From an uncultured Lachnospiraceae bacterium (GTDB taxonomy: Bacteria > Bacillota > Clostridia > Lachnospirales > Lachnospiraceae): a stretch of DNA of 5,429 nt. This document shows positions 5,341 to 5,429 of this stretch, piece after piece. The notes under the pieces were generated by a model. It was not told where the DNA came from. It ran no database searches and saw nothing but the letters and a program-made list of their open reading frames with translations. Location: positions 1 through 5,429 of the forward strand of contig CAJOLO010000108.1 of the NCBI GenBank assembly GCA_905235345.1, in the 5' to 3' direction. The position numbers were made by a program, and so were the translations under genes. Numbering within the stretch: the stretch's first letter is position 1; every line of letters starts with the position of its first letter.

Positions 5341-5355
5341 TGTACATATTGTACA
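5341..5355. repeat. TGTACA-TAT-TGTACA operator-like dyad
   Basis: Two copies of the palindrome TGTACA (5341-5346 and 5350-5355) are separated by three bases, making a 15-bp dyad in an AT-rich stretch with no gene. Such symmetry is typical of a transcription factor site. The controlled gene would have to lie right of the window on the plus strand, because the csp terminator closes off the left. No regulator can be named. Confidence 0.35.
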
Positions 5356-5385
5356 GATTCCATAAACAGGTGCTTTGGAGCCGCC

Positions 5386-5421
5386 GGTACTTATGCACCG
5401 TATTTTGGTGCATTATGTACC
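5386..5421. repeat. Imperfect hairpin at the right edge
   Basis: GGTAC (5386-5390) pairs with GTACC (5417-5421) and ATGCACC (5393-5399) pairs with GGTGCAT (5407-5413), with a small asymmetric internal loop and a seven-base loop GTATTTT. The region is richer in GC than its surroundings, and further partial pairing reaches toward the window end. It could be a terminator for a gene on the right, part of a dispersed repeat, or a leader structure; the window ends too soon to tell. Confidence 0.4.
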
Positions 5422-5429
5422 GCTGCGTG

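Noticed and set aside
5198..5413. Minus-strand open frame of 71 codons downstream of csp
   Set aside because: It runs straight through the csp terminator hairpin, has no convincing ribosome site and ends against the csp stop codon.
1..5429. CRISPR array, insertion sequence, tRNA or rRNA
   Set aside because: No regularly spaced repeats, no transposase-like protein, no terminal repeats with target duplication, and no cloverleaf or rRNA motif were seen.

Overview
The window looks like chromosomal DNA from a low-GC, anaerobic, Gram-positive Clostridia, most likely the family Lachnospiraceae. The pointers are an [FeFe]-hydrogenase maturase, a YetF/DUF421 membrane protein, a clostridial-type diaminopimelate decarboxylase, strong AGGAGG ribosome sites, sigma-A-type promoters and U-rich intrinsic terminators. 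The family assignment comes from protein and signal style, not from a database match.

Layout from left to right. Positions 1-74 hold the tail of an unseen upstream unit, ending in a symmetric terminator-like hairpin. Positions 75-367 have no convincing gene but contain several nested inverted repeats. A DUF421/YetF membrane protein follows (379-1083, +). A promoter at about 1133-1163 drives a leader of roughly 80 nt and lysA (1248-2507, +). A perfect 12-bp terminator-like hairpin separates lysA from hydE (2613-3656, +). hydE converges, with an 18-nt gap, on a GH25 lysozyme-like lipoprotein (3675-4601, -). A 386-nt intergenic region then carries the lipoprotein promoter (-), two inverted repeats, a strong extended -10 promoter (+) and a 100-nt leader for a cold-shock protein gene (4988-5197, +), which ends in a textbook terminator (5233-5275). 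The last 150 nt contain no gene, but hold a TGTACA dyad and an imperfect hairpin running to the window edge.

The genes do not form an obvious single pathway. lysA supplies lysine and consumes the meso-diaminopimelate that is also used for peptidoglycan. The GH25 lipoprotein acts on peptidoglycan. hydE builds the hydrogenase H-cluster. The cold-shock protein is an RNA chaperone. Each appears to be its own transcription unit, with the possible exception of lysA-hydE read-through. I see no mobile element, CRISPR array, tRNA, rRNA or defence cassette, and no evidence for a wholly new protein system. The most interesting signals are non-coding: a four-segment leader before the csp gene whose pairings could alternately free or hide the ribosome site, and a dense cluster of inverted repeats before the DUF421 gene. 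Three of the gene starts are best moved downstream of the longest open frame (379, 1248 and, on the minus strand, 4601).
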